DNA from: Salinispora pacifica CNR114 | GTDB taxonomy: Bacteria; Actinomycetota; Actinomycetes; Mycobacteriales; Micromonosporaceae | DNA length: 64,000 nucleotides | Direction of reading: 5' to 3' | NCBI RefSeq assembly: GCF_000514775.1 | Contig: NZ_AZWO01000024.1 | Coordinates: forward strand, 1-64,000 | Part shown: positions 44,364 through 51,002 of the stretch, piece after piece | Layout of the letters: each line of letters begins with the position of its first letter | How positions within the stretch are numbered: the first letter of the stretch is position 1 | Made by a program: the position numbers and the translations under genes | Notes under the pieces: model-generated | Told to the model about the DNA's origin: nothing | The model's database searches: none | Seen by the model: the letters and a program-made list of their open reading frames with translations, nothing else

Positions 44364-44540
44364 TTACAACTGGCGGCCCTGGGAGGGGCGGCCGGCGGCG
44401 TCCCGCGGCGCCATCGCTCGCGGATCATCAGCGGTACGCGCCCGCGCCGCCTCGTCCGCCCAGTCCCGGTTACGGTTCGCGTCGCGCTTTCGTCGTTCCC
44501 GCTCGGCGGCCTGCTGCCGAGACTCCTGCTGCTGCGCCAT
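44364..44540 (-). CDS. Small conserved-like basic protein of 58 residues
   Basis: A 58-codon frame starting MAQQQESRQQAAERERRKRD and ending in AAGRPSQGRQL before a TAA. GGGAGGATCGCC before the ATG is a good ribosome-binding site at normal distance. It is very polar, Gln/Arg/Ala-rich and helical, with no membrane segment. It lies between a convergent terminator and a divergent hydrolase gene. The function is unknown. Proteins like this are common in Micromonosporaceae but rarely annotated. Confidence 0.5.
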   Translation of the reverse strand: MAQQQESRQQAAERERRKRDANRNRDWADEAARARTADDPRAMAPRDAAGRPSQGRQL

Positions 44541-44657
44541 GGCGATCCTCCCGATCCATCACCGGCGCTGCCCGCGCCGGTACGGTCTGCCCGCACCAGC
44601 CGGGTACCCGAAGCCCGCCCCGGCGAAACGAGACCGGACGGGCCCCGAGGCGTACGC

Positions 44658-45338
44658 ATGGCGGGCGAACGGGTGGGAATGACCGGGGCTGTGGACGTAC
44701 GGAGTGAGGTGTCGGTTCCGGCGGGGGACGTCCAGCTTACGGCTGATCTTCGGGTGCCGCCGGAGCCGGCCGGAGTGGTGCTCTTCGCACACGGCAGCGG
44801 CAGCTCGCGGCGGAGTTCCCGCAACGTCGCGGTGGCGCAATCTCTCAATGGCCGCGCGCTCGGCACCGTCCTGGTGGACCTGCTCACCCCGGATGAGGAA
44901 GTGGCCGACGCGCGCACCGCGCAGCTGCGGTTTGATATCGACCGGTTGGCCGGCAGGCTGTCCGCGATCGTCGACTGGCTGGCCACCGGAGCTCCGGTGG
45001 GCGCGGTGCCGATCGGGCTCTTCGGGGCCAGCACCGGGGCCGCCGCGGCCCTGGTGGCCGCCGCCGAACGCCCGGAAGGGGTCGGCGCGGTGGTGTCCCG
45101 AGGCGGCCGGCCGGATCTCGCCGGTCCGGCGCTGGGCCGGGTGCGAGCACCGACCCTGCTGCTCGTGGGCGGCCTCGACGACCAGGTGCTCACCCTGAAC
45201 GAGCAGGCTCGGGCGGCGCTGCCGGGGCCGACGGAGTTGACGGTGGTCCCCGGCGCCGGGCACCTGTTCGAGGAGCCTGGTGCGCTGGAACAGGTGGCCC
45301 GAGCGGCGGCGACCTGGTTCACCGACCACCTTGGGTGA
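44658..45338 (+). CDS. Alpha/beta hydrolase (dienelactone hydrolase family)
   Basis: A 226-residue alpha/beta hydrolase. It has VVLFAHGSGSSRRSSRNVAVA (oxyanion region), PIGLFGASTGAAAALVAAA with the nucleophile-elbow G-A-S-T-G Ser, the acidic residue in LLLVGGLDDQVL, and VPGAGHLFEEPGAL with the catalytic His. This layout is the dienelactone-hydrolase-like family of actinobacteria. ATG 44658 or ATG 44679 may be the start. The substrate is unknown. Confidence 0.82.
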   Translation: MAGERVGMTGAVDVRSEVSVPAGDVQLTADLRVPPEPAGVVLFAHGSGSSRRSSRNVAVAQSLNGRALGTVLVDLLTPDEEVADARTAQLRFDIDRLAGRLSAIVDWLATGAPVGAVPIGLFGASTGAAAALVAAAERPEGVGAVVSRGGRPDLAGPALGRVRAPTLLLVGGLDDQVLTLNEQARAALPGPTELTVVPGAGHLFEEPGALEQVARAAATWFTDHLG

Positions 45339-45432
45339 CCCCGGCCGTGCGTGCTGTCCCGGCACGGTCGGTGTTTGTGCCCCGGGCACTGGGGAACGCC
45401 GTACGTGCAAGACCTCGACCCTAGGAGGAGAC

Positions 45433-45615
45433 ATGAAGAAATTCATGGACCAGGCCAGGGAGTACGTCGATAAGCAGGACGAGCAGGTCGACCGGGGCAT
45501 AGAGAAGGCCGGCGACATGGTCAACGAGCGCACCGGCGGCCGGTACAAGGAGCACGTCGACCGCGGCGTGGACATGATGCGGTCCCGGACCGGCGAGGGC
45601 GATCAGAACGGCTGA
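45433..45615 (+). CDS. MT0933-like antitoxin family small protein
   Basis: A 60-residue, highly charged helical protein, starting MKKFMDQAREYVDKQDEQVD and containing GIEKAGDMVNERTGGRYKEH. The K-x-x-x-x-A-x-E-x-x-D-K and D-x-x-T-G-G-K/R-Y-x-x-H pattern is that of Rv0909/MT0933-type antitoxins. GGAGGAGAC directly precedes the ATG. No recognisable toxin gene is adjacent, so a toxin-antitoxin role is unproven here. It is followed by two strong hairpins. Confidence 0.75.
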   Translation: MKKFMDQAREYVDKQDEQVDRGIEKAGDMVNERTGGRYKEHVDRGVDMMRSRTGEGDQNG

Positions 45616-45626
45616 CACATCCGAGT

Positions 45627-45678
45627 TTCGGCGCGGTACGCGCCGAACGGGCCGGTCTCCCGCTGGGGAGGCCGGCCC
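45627..45678. terminator. Double hairpin terminator between convergent genes
   Basis: There are two consecutive stems. TTCGGCGCG pairs with CGCGCCGAA around GTA (45627-45647). GGGCCGG and CTCCC pair with GGGAG and CCGGCCC around GCTG (45649-45678). They sit between the antitoxin-like gene and the convergent C39-like gene and can serve both. Confidence 0.7.
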
Positions 45679-45686
45679 GCACGCGG

Positions 45687-46223
45687 TCAGGACGAGTAGC
45701 CGCGTTCGGCGATCCAGTTGGCGACCTTCGGTACGGCCATCCAGTATTCGCGCTTCGATGCGGCCGGATCGGCGACCCGGAGGAGGTCGTCCTGGGGGCG
45801 GTAACCCACCAGGGTCAGGTAGTGGCCTCCCTCGTACGAGTGCGGGGTGCCGTCGGTGTCGACGGTGGTCCCCCGGACGTTGGCCACGACCGCGCGTCCC
45901 TGTGCCAGGGCGTGCCGGGTGTCCTCGCGTAGCTGGTGAACCTCATCCGGTTTGGCCGTTGTATCCGGTATTTCGGTGGTTCGGTACGCGTCTCCGGTCA
46001 GCTCGTTGAGGACGCGGGTGACGTCCAGGGCCGAGTCCGTGCCGGCCTGGGTGGTGCCGAGCCGTTGGGCGACCTCATCCTGCGGGAGTGGCCGGCCCAG
46101 CGCGGAGAGCGCCATCCGGGTCGCCGCCGGGCCGCAGTAGTAGAAGTTGGGCTGGGCCTGATAGTCGATGGTTACCAGCAGCCCGGCGATCGCGCGGCCG
46201 CCGGTGGGGGTGATTGTGCTCAT
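45687..46223 (-). CDS. C39-like peptidase family protein
   Basis: A 178-residue cysteine-peptidase-fold protein: DYQAQPNFYYCGPAATRMAL with the catalytic Cys, PHSYEGGHYLTLVGYR with the catalytic His, and LLRVADPAA with the Asp. This is the papain-like C39-family core (Cys...GHY...D). No secretion signal is evident in the first 20 residues, unlike bacteriocin-processing C39 domains that are fused to transporters. The native substrate is unknown. Confidence 0.8.
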   Translation of the reverse strand: MSTITPTGGRAIAGLLVTIDYQAQPNFYYCGPAATRMALSALGRPLPQDEVAQRLGTTQAGTDSALDVTRVLNELTGDAYRTTEIPDTTAKPDEVHQLREDTRHALAQGRAVVANVRGTTVDTDGTPHSYEGGHYLTLVGYRPQDDLLRVADPAASKREYWMAVPKVANWIAERGYSS

Positions 46224-46532
46224 GGTCGGGCTCCTTGGGGGTCTGACGTCCGGTCGGGGACGGCAAGCACCGCGCGGCGCTCGGCACGAACGGGGGGCCC
46301 GAGCCCGGACGGTCCGGGGGATCGGGGAATCGGGGTTATCCGGGTACCGGAGCTACAACGGGCCGGACGCGGTGGGCATTCCTCGGCGTGGGGAGGCCGT
46401 TGGCGGTCAACATATGAAGCGCAGATCACGCATGTCTTGACGTGCTTTCTGCTTCATGTGAGCGTGGGTACGGCCCAGGGTCCGGTACTCCGGGCTTCAG
46501 GGTGGGGCCTCCCACAGGGATGAGGTAAGGGC
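46224..46532. other. Intergenic region with an imperfect long hairpin
   Basis: This 309-base gap separates the divergent C39-like and carbonic anhydrase genes. It contains an imperfect inverted repeat at 46413-46458: ATGAAGC, CAGA and CACG in the left arm match GCTTCAT, TCTG and CGTG in the right arm. A TTGACG lies inside it at 46438. It could be a regulatory element for either gene. No small gene is supported. Confidence 0.35.
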
Positions 46533-47273
46533 ATGAATCGTCCCGAAACGCCCGATGCGCACTCGGACGCAGCTGAGCTGTCCACCGGTGGATCCGGCGA
46601 GCTGCGGAAGCAGCCGGTCAACCCCCGCGCAGCGGTCGCCGAGCTACACGTCGGTAACCGGCGGTTTGCCGCCGGAACCCCGGACCGCCCGCACCAGGAT
46701 GTCGGCCGCCGGATCGCGCTGGCGGAGGGCCAGCAGCCCTTCGCGGTGATCCTCGGTTGTTCCGACTCGCGGGTCGCGGTTGAGCTCGTCTTCGACCGCG
46801 GTCTGGGTGACCTGTTCGTGGTACGCACGGCTGGGCACTCAGTCGGGCCGGAGGTGCTCGGCAGCGTCGAGTACGCGGTGACCGCGCTGGGCGCCCCGCT
46901 GGTGGTGGTGCTCGGGCACGACTCCTGTGGCGCGGTGCAGGCGGCCCGGTCAGCTGAGGCCACCGGCGTACCGGTCTCCGGGCACCTCCGTGCGGTGGTG
47001 GAGGCGGTGCTGCCGAGCGTCCGTCGGGCCGAGGCCGCCGGGGTAGCCGACCTCAACCAGATCGTGGACCACCATGTCGAGCGGACCGTTGCCGTGCTGC
47101 TGGACCGCTCCGCGGCGGTCGCTGCCGCGGTGGCGGCTGGCACCTGCGCGGTGGTGGGGATGTCGTACCAGCTCACCACCGGCGCGGTGCGGACCGTGAC
47201 GGAGGTCGGGCTCGCGGCGTCGAGCGCACCCCCGGCGGGCGGCGCCCGGGCGGAGCCGCCCGCTCCCGCCTGA
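46533..47273 (+). CDS. Beta-class carbonic anhydrase
   Basis: A 246-residue protein with the zinc ligands of beta-carbonic anhydrases: Cys and Asp-Ser-Arg in VILGCSDSRVAVELVFD, and His and Cys in LGHDSCGAVQAA. FVVRTAGHSVGPEVLGSVEYAV matches the intervening region. The first 30 residues are an extra polar N-terminus. It interconverts carbon dioxide and bicarbonate. It is followed by GC-rich repeats and a terminator. Confidence 0.92.
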   Translation: MNRPETPDAHSDAAELSTGGSGELRKQPVNPRAAVAELHVGNRRFAAGTPDRPHQDVGRRIALAEGQQPFAVILGCSDSRVAVELVFDRGLGDLFVVRTAGHSVGPEVLGSVEYAVTALGAPLVVVLGHDSCGAVQAARSAEATGVPVSGHLRAVVEAVLPSVRRAEAAGVADLNQIVDHHVERTVAVLLDRSAAVAAAVAAGTCAVVGMSYQLTTGAVRTVTEVGLAASSAPPAGGARAEPPAPA

Positions 47274-47312
47274 GCCGCGTCGGCGGCGACTGGCGCGTTG
47301 GGGCGGTGCCGC

Positions 47313-47384
47313 GAGAACGACAACGGGCCGGTCCGCCAAGAAGCGACCACGGGTCGGTTCCCAAGAAACGACAACGGGCCGGTG
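47313..47384 (+). repeat. Three imperfect copies of a 17-base repeat
   Basis: AACGACAACGGGCCGGT occurs at 47316-47332 and again, exactly, at 47367-47383. A diverged copy (AAGCGACCACGGGTCGGT) lies at 47341-47358. The copies are about 25-26 bases apart. They lie just before the terminator hairpin after the carbonic anhydrase gene. The number of copies is too small, and the spacers too short, for a CRISPR array. Confidence 0.55.
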
Positions 47385-47408
47385 CCGCGCAGAACGCGGC
47401 GCCGGCCC
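47376..47408. terminator. Bidirectional terminator between carbonic anhydrase and the coiled-coil protein gene
   Basis: GGGCCGG and GCCGCG pair with CGCGGC and CCGGCCC, with a CAGAA loop and a single mismatch. The 5' arm overlaps the last copy of the 17-base repeat. It lies in the gap between two convergent genes. Confidence 0.65.
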
Positions 47409-47423
47409 CAGATCGTCGGCGGC

Positions 47424-48440
47424 CTACAGCAACGACACGTGGACGTGGTCGGTGTGGTTCGACGGGCCGCTGTACGACTTCCAGCCGGTGGTCGGGAACC
47501 AGATCTGCCGGTTCCAGATCACGTAGTAGATGCCGAGTTTGTCGGCGTTACGGACCAGGAACGCAGTCAGGTTGTTGCCGTAGATGCGCATGTCGTTGTT
47601 GTGCCAGGGGCTGAACCCGCTGTTTTGGAGCGACCAGTCACAGGCCCGGCCCTTGGGGTGCTCGTACGGCCCACCCGAGCGGTAGCATCCGACGAATCGG
47701 TCAAAGCCAGCTCGCTTGACCTCGTTGTACATGTGCAGCGTCCGTGCGGTGATACAGCCGCTGGTGGTCGGATCATTCTCGGTGCAGCCGAGCGACTGCC
47801 AGCTGCCGTCCGAGTTGCGTCCCGGCGCGACTCGGGCGACCGGCGATTCGGCATCAACCAGGCCGCCGGTGAGCCCGGTGCCGCCGACGAGGCGGAGCGC
47901 CTTCTCCGCTTCGAGCTTCCCGCGTTCGAGGTCGCTCTCCAGCTTCTGTTGTTTGCGTACCTCTTCGTCGATCCCCACCTTCGCCTGCTCGGCGCGGGTC
48001 TTGATCGTGTTGACCGCCTTGATTCGCTGGTCGTTGACGCGGTTCAGCTCATCCAGCGCGGTGGCCCGGGCGATGAAGGAGTCGGGGTTGTCTGCTTCCA
48101 GTAACGTCGATATCGCCCCGACCTGTCCCGTCCGGTACGACTGGGTAGCGATCTCCGCCACCTGAGGGGCGAGCTCGTCCAGCTCGGCCTGCGCCTTCTT
48201 GATCTCCTTCTCCAGGGCGGCCTGGCGTTTCTCGGAGTCCGCCAACTGCGCCTTTGCCTTCACGTACTCACGGTTGCGGACCTCGATGAGATCACCGAGG
48301 AGCTCCGGCTCCTCGTCGTGCCCCGAGGGCTGCGGGGGAGAGGTGGGGGTGGCGGACACCGGGATCGGCCCGGCGAGCACGGCCAGCGCGGTGAGCACGG
48401 CCGCCACAGGCGTCAACCAGCGGCGTGGGGGTGCCGTCAC
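47424..48440 (-). CDS. Secreted coiled-coil protein with an ARB_07466-like C-terminal domain (cell wall)
   Basis: A 338-residue protein. It has an N-terminal signal peptide (RRWLTPVAAVLTALAVLAGPIPVSA), a coiled-coil region of about residues 45-175 (EVRNREYVKAKAQLADSEKR, DELNRVNDQRIKAV), and a C-terminal domain with TARTLHMYNEVKRAGFDRFV, RACDWSLQNSGFSP and HTDHVHVSLL. The last segment, with its His and Asp, is typical of the ARB_07466-like domain beside peptidoglycan hydrolases in actinobacteria. The GTG start lies directly after a c-di-AMP-type riboswitch, which fits cell-wall remodelling genes. The catalytic activity is not established. Confidence 0.85.
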   Translation of the reverse strand: MTAPPRRWLTPVAAVLTALAVLAGPIPVSATPTSPPQPSGHDEEPELLGDLIEVRNREYVKAKAQLADSEKRQAALEKEIKKAQAELDELAPQVAEIATQSYRTGQVGAISTLLEADNPDSFIARATALDELNRVNDQRIKAVNTIKTRAEQAKVGIDEEVRKQQKLESDLERGKLEAEKALRLVGGTGLTGGLVDAESPVARVAPGRNSDGSWQSLGCTENDPTTSGCITARTLHMYNEVKRAGFDRFVGCYRSGGPYEHPKGRACDWSLQNSGFSPWHNNDMRIYGNNLTAFLVRNADKLGIYYVIWNRQIWFPTTGWKSYSGPSNHTDHVHVSLL

Positions 48441-48457
48441 AATGATCCCTTCCGTTG

Positions 48458-48564
48458 ACCGCCGGCTGGGCGAGCTGACGGGTTGGGGCGGTAGGTGCTC
48501 CCTGGTGGGGCAGCCGCACTCCAGCTGCCCGCTTCCCCGGCTCGCCTCGCGGCGATTGGGCGGT
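48458..48564 (-). ncRNA. ydaO-type cyclic di-AMP riboswitch
   Basis: On the minus strand, upstream of the coiled-coil protein gene, the sequence has an ACCGCC...GGCGGT closing stem (48559-48564 with 48458-48463), then CGCCGCGAGGCGAGCCGGGG and GAAGCGGGCAGC, and towards the 3' end CCCGTCAGCTCGCCCAGCCG followed by AACGGAAGGG. The CCCGUCAGCU-x-x-CC motif and the 3' A/G-rich end are hallmarks of the ydaO (RF00379) riboswitch as found upstream of resuscitation factors and NlpC/P60 genes in actinobacteria. The distance to the GTG start is 17 bases. Ligand binding normally turns expression off. The identification is by eye. Confidence 0.65.
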
Positions 48565-48738
48565 GGTCCCGCAGGTGCTGATACGCGCCTTTGGCGGTGA
48601 CCGGCAGCGAGGTTACCTGACGCTCATCCGGTCGAGCTACGCCCCAAACTCGACTAATCGCACGAAATCGTCGACACGTTGGGTGATTAGAGCCCTGTTG
48701 GCTCGGCCCGTGGGTCCCGTTCGTTACGACGCGTATCT

Positions 48739-50097
48739 CTACCATGGGCCTTCCGTGTTGTGGTCCCCGCCGGTCCGTCGGTCGCCAGCCGAGGCGACCG
48801 GGCCGGAGCGGGAGGTGCTGAGCGCCTCCAGCACCTCGACGCGAGCGGTGCGCGGTCGTGGTGCCGGCGCTGACGCGGTGCTCCCGCCCGACTCGCCACC
48901 AGCGGTGCGACCGGCGGTGGTCACGATGGCGGCGAGCCCGGTGGTGAGGGGGACCGCGGCGATCAACCCCAGCGTGGCCACGGCACTGCGGACGATCTCC
49001 TGGGCGAGGAATTCGCTGGTCAGGATCTGGCTCACCGGCCGTGAGTCGGCGGTCAGCAGGAGAAGCACCGGCAGCGAGGCTCCGGCGTACGCCAGCACGA
49101 TGGTGTTCACCGTGGAGGCGATGTGAGCCCGACCAACCCGGGTGGCGGAGCGGTAGAGCTGGCGGCGGGACAACCCCGGGTTGGCGTTCGCCAACTCGGT
49201 CACCGTGGCGGCCTGGGTCACGGTGACATCGTCCAGTACCCCGAGCGAGCCGATGATGATTCCGGCCAGCAGCAGACCGTGCAGGTCGACGTTGGTCTGG
49301 AAGATCGACAGCGTGATCGCCTCCTCGCTGCCGTACCCGGTCAGCCGGGTGGCGGCGGTGGCGAGTGAGCCGAGGAGACCGGTGAGGATCAGGCTGCCCA
49401 GGGTGCCGAGAACCGCCACCGAGGTCTGCGCGGTCACGCCGTGGGTGAGGTACAGGACCACAAACATGATCAGGGCGGCGCCGACCACCGCGACCAGTAG
49501 CGGCGACTGGCCGGCGCTGATCCCCGGCAGGACGAACGTCAGGAGGACGGCGAAGCTCGCCGCGAGGCCGGCGAGCGCGGCGAGTCCGCGCCAGCGGCCG
49601 AACGCCACGATCGCGGCGGCGAAGAGCGCCACCAGCCACAGCAGGGGCTTGCCCCGCTGGTGCTCCGCGATGGTGTAGATGCTCGTGGTCGGGTCGGTGG
49701 GGTCGGTCAGCTCGACCAGGATGATCTCGTCGTCGACGGCGACGTCGGGGGCACCCGGTCCGGCGGGTATCGGCGTGCTGACCTCACGTCCGACATCCGG
49801 CCCCTGCTCGACGCGGACGGACACCTCGCCGCAGGGGCCGGCGTCGGCGGCCTGCCCGGGATCGGTGGACTCCGGGGTGGGGGGACAGGGCTCGGTGACC
49901 ACCTTCGTCACGGTGCCGTGGTAGCGGGGTGGCTCGGTGCCCGCCTCGGCCGTACGGGTGTCGCGCGGCCAGAGGGCCACCGCGGTGACCAGGGTGGCGA
50001 GGAGTAGGGGGACCACCGTCGCGACGAGAATCCGTCGCACCCGGGGTGGGGTGGCCGGAACGGCTCGGGTGTGGTCGGCGCCCATTTGTTCTCCCAA
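48739..50097 (-). CDS. YibE/F family membrane protein
   Basis: A 452-residue protein: an N-terminal membrane span (ILVATVVPLLLATLVTAVAL), a periplasmic beta domain (YHGTVTKVVTE...VDDEIILVELTD), then about seven membrane spans including LLAGIIIGSLGVLDDVTVTQ, the core signature of YibE/F proteins, and an unstructured tail. The start may be GTG 50097 or an ATG at 50085. These proteins are widespread in Gram-positive bacteria. The function is not established. Confidence 0.85.
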   Translation of the reverse strand: MGEQMGADHTRAVPATPPRVRRILVATVVPLLLATLVTAVALWPRDTRTAEAGTEPPRYHGTVTKVVTEPCPPTPESTDPGQAADAGPCGEVSVRVEQGPDVGREVSTPIPAGPGAPDVAVDDEIILVELTDPTDPTTSIYTIAEHQRGKPLLWLVALFAAAIVAFGRWRGLAALAGLAASFAVLLTFVLPGISAGQSPLLVAVVGAALIMFVVLYLTHGVTAQTSVAVLGTLGSLILTGLLGSLATAATRLTGYGSEEAITLSIFQTNVDLHGLLLAGIIIGSLGVLDDVTVTQAATVTELANANPGLSRRQLYRSATRVGRAHIASTVNTIVLAYAGASLPVLLLLTADSRPVSQILTSEFLAQEIVRSAVATLGLIAAVPLTTGLAAIVTTAGRTAGGESGGSTASAPAPRPRTARVEVLEALSTSRSGPVASAGDRRTGGDHNTEGPW

Positions 50098-50127
50098 CGA
50101 CTACCGGGCGAGTAACGGGACGGGCGG

Positions 50128-50430
50128 TCAGCCGCGTTTCATCAGTCGGCCGACGGCAGCCATCATCTCAGTTGCCATCTCGTCGGCTCGTCCCTCGGCC
50201 GCCCCCTCGCGCAGGCAGTGTCGGGCGTGTCCGTCGAGCAGCCCGAGCGCCACCTTGTCCAGCGCGGCCTGGATCGCGGAGATCTGGGTGAGGACGTCGA
50301 TGCAGTATCGATCCTCCTCGACCATCTTCTCGATCCCCCGGACCTGCCCCTCGACCCGGCGCAGCCGGGTGAGTAGCTGGTCCTTGCTGGCGGTGTAGCC
50401 GCGGACCGGGGCGGGGTCGGGTCTGGTCAT
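50128..50430 (-). CDS. csoR: Copper-sensing repressor of the CsoR family
   Basis: A 100-residue all-helical repressor with the Cu(I) ligands at Cys43, His68 and Cys72, the same spacing as the canonical Cys-His-Cys of CsoR (25 and 4 residues). The motifs are RLRRVEGQVRGIEKMVEEDRY and CIDVLTQISAIQAAL. It is divergently transcribed from the copper genes, with two CsoR-type palindromes in the shared control region, so it is expected to repress them and itself until copper binds. Confidence 0.93.
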   Translation of the reverse strand: MTRPDPAPVRGYTASKDQLLTRLRRVEGQVRGIEKMVEEDRYCIDVLTQISAIQAALDKVALGLLDGHARHCLREGAAEGRADEMATEMMAAVGRLMKRG

Positions 50431-50446
50431 GTGGATCAGAATACCG

Positions 50447-50461
50447 TACCCCTCCGGGGTA
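50447..50461. promoter_or_regulatory. CsoR operator 1
   Basis: TACCCCTCCGGGGTA is a perfect 6-3-6 palindrome of the type bound by CsoR (TACCC-N-GGGTA core). It lies 17 bases upstream of the csoR start codon on the minus strand. Confidence 0.75.
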
Positions 50462-50480
50462 TGTTACTGTCGCTGGCAGT

Positions 50481-50495
50481 TACCCCTGGGGGGTA
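50481..50495. promoter_or_regulatory. CsoR operator 2
   Basis: TACCCCTGGGGGGTA is a second CsoR-type palindrome, 6-3-6. It begins 34 bases after the start of the first, in the direction of copZ, whose ATG is 39 bases downstream. The pair suggests joint control of the divergent csoR and copZ promoters. Confidence 0.72.
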
Positions 50496-50533
50496 TAGCC
50501 CCAGGGATTGGCCTGGCGGAAGGGGAGGTTTCC

Positions 50534-50743
50534 ATGGTCACCACCACATACCAGGTGCAGGGCATGACCTGCGGGCACTGTGTAGCCGCGGTCAGCGCCG
50601 AGGTGGGTGAGCTGCCGGGGGTGGAGCAGGTCCAGGTTGACCTGGCGGCTGGCCGGCTGACCGTCACCAGCCAGCACCCGATCGAGGTCGAGACCGTACG
50701 CGCCGCGGTCGACGAGGCCGGCTACGACCTCGTCGACGCCTGA
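50534..50743 (+). CDS. copZ: Copper chaperone (heavy-metal-associated domain)
   Basis: A 69-residue ferredoxin-fold HMA protein with the metal motif GMTCGHC (Cys13, Cys16) and the usual end AAVDEAGYDLVDA. ATG 50534 has GGAAGGGGAGG upstream. It hands Cu(I) to the ATPase encoded downstream or to the repressor. It is the first gene of the copper operon. Confidence 0.9.
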   Translation: MVTTTYQVQGMTCGHCVAAVSAEVGELPGVEQVQVDLAAGRLTVTSQHPIEVETVRAAVDEAGYDLVDA

Positions 50744-50766
50744 CCCGCGTCGAGACCGAGGCCCGC

Positions 50767-50994
50767 ATGAACATGGCGACGAAGCTCACCGCCTTCCTGC
50801 TCGGTCTCGCGGTGGTGTTCGGCGCGGCGTACGGGGTCGGTCAGGTGACCGGCCCCGGCACCCCAGCCGTCGAGACCCACCACGACGACCCCGGGCCCGC
50901 CAACCCGGAGCGTGACGCCCCCGAGCACGAAGCCCCCGAGCATGACGATCCCGGCACCGGGTCCCACCCCCCGGAGCACGGGCCCGACCGGTAG
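50767..50994 (+). CDS. Small His/Asp/Glu-rich exported or membrane-anchored protein of the copper operon
   Basis: A 75-residue protein. Residues 1-25 are a hydrophobic N-terminal anchor or signal ([20 protein letters not shown]). The remainder is Pro-rich and holds many His, Asp and Glu residues ([32 protein letters not shown]). Such tails can bind metal outside the membrane. It lies between copZ (24 bases) and copA (8 bases), so it is probably part of copper handling. It is not a known family that can be named from sequence. Confidence 0.65.
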   Translation: MNMATKLTAFLLGLAVVFGAAYGVGQVTGPGTPAVETHHDDPGPANPERDAPEHEAPEHDDPGTGSHPPEHGPDR

Positions 50995-51002
50995 GGAGTG
51001 CG

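Noticed and set aside
45433..45615. A complete toxin-antitoxin module
   Set aside because: The small protein resembles MT0933-type antitoxins, but neither neighbour looks like a toxin and two terminators isolate it.
47313..47384. A CRISPR array
   Set aside because: There are only three imperfect 17-base copies with very short gaps, and no cas gene nearby.
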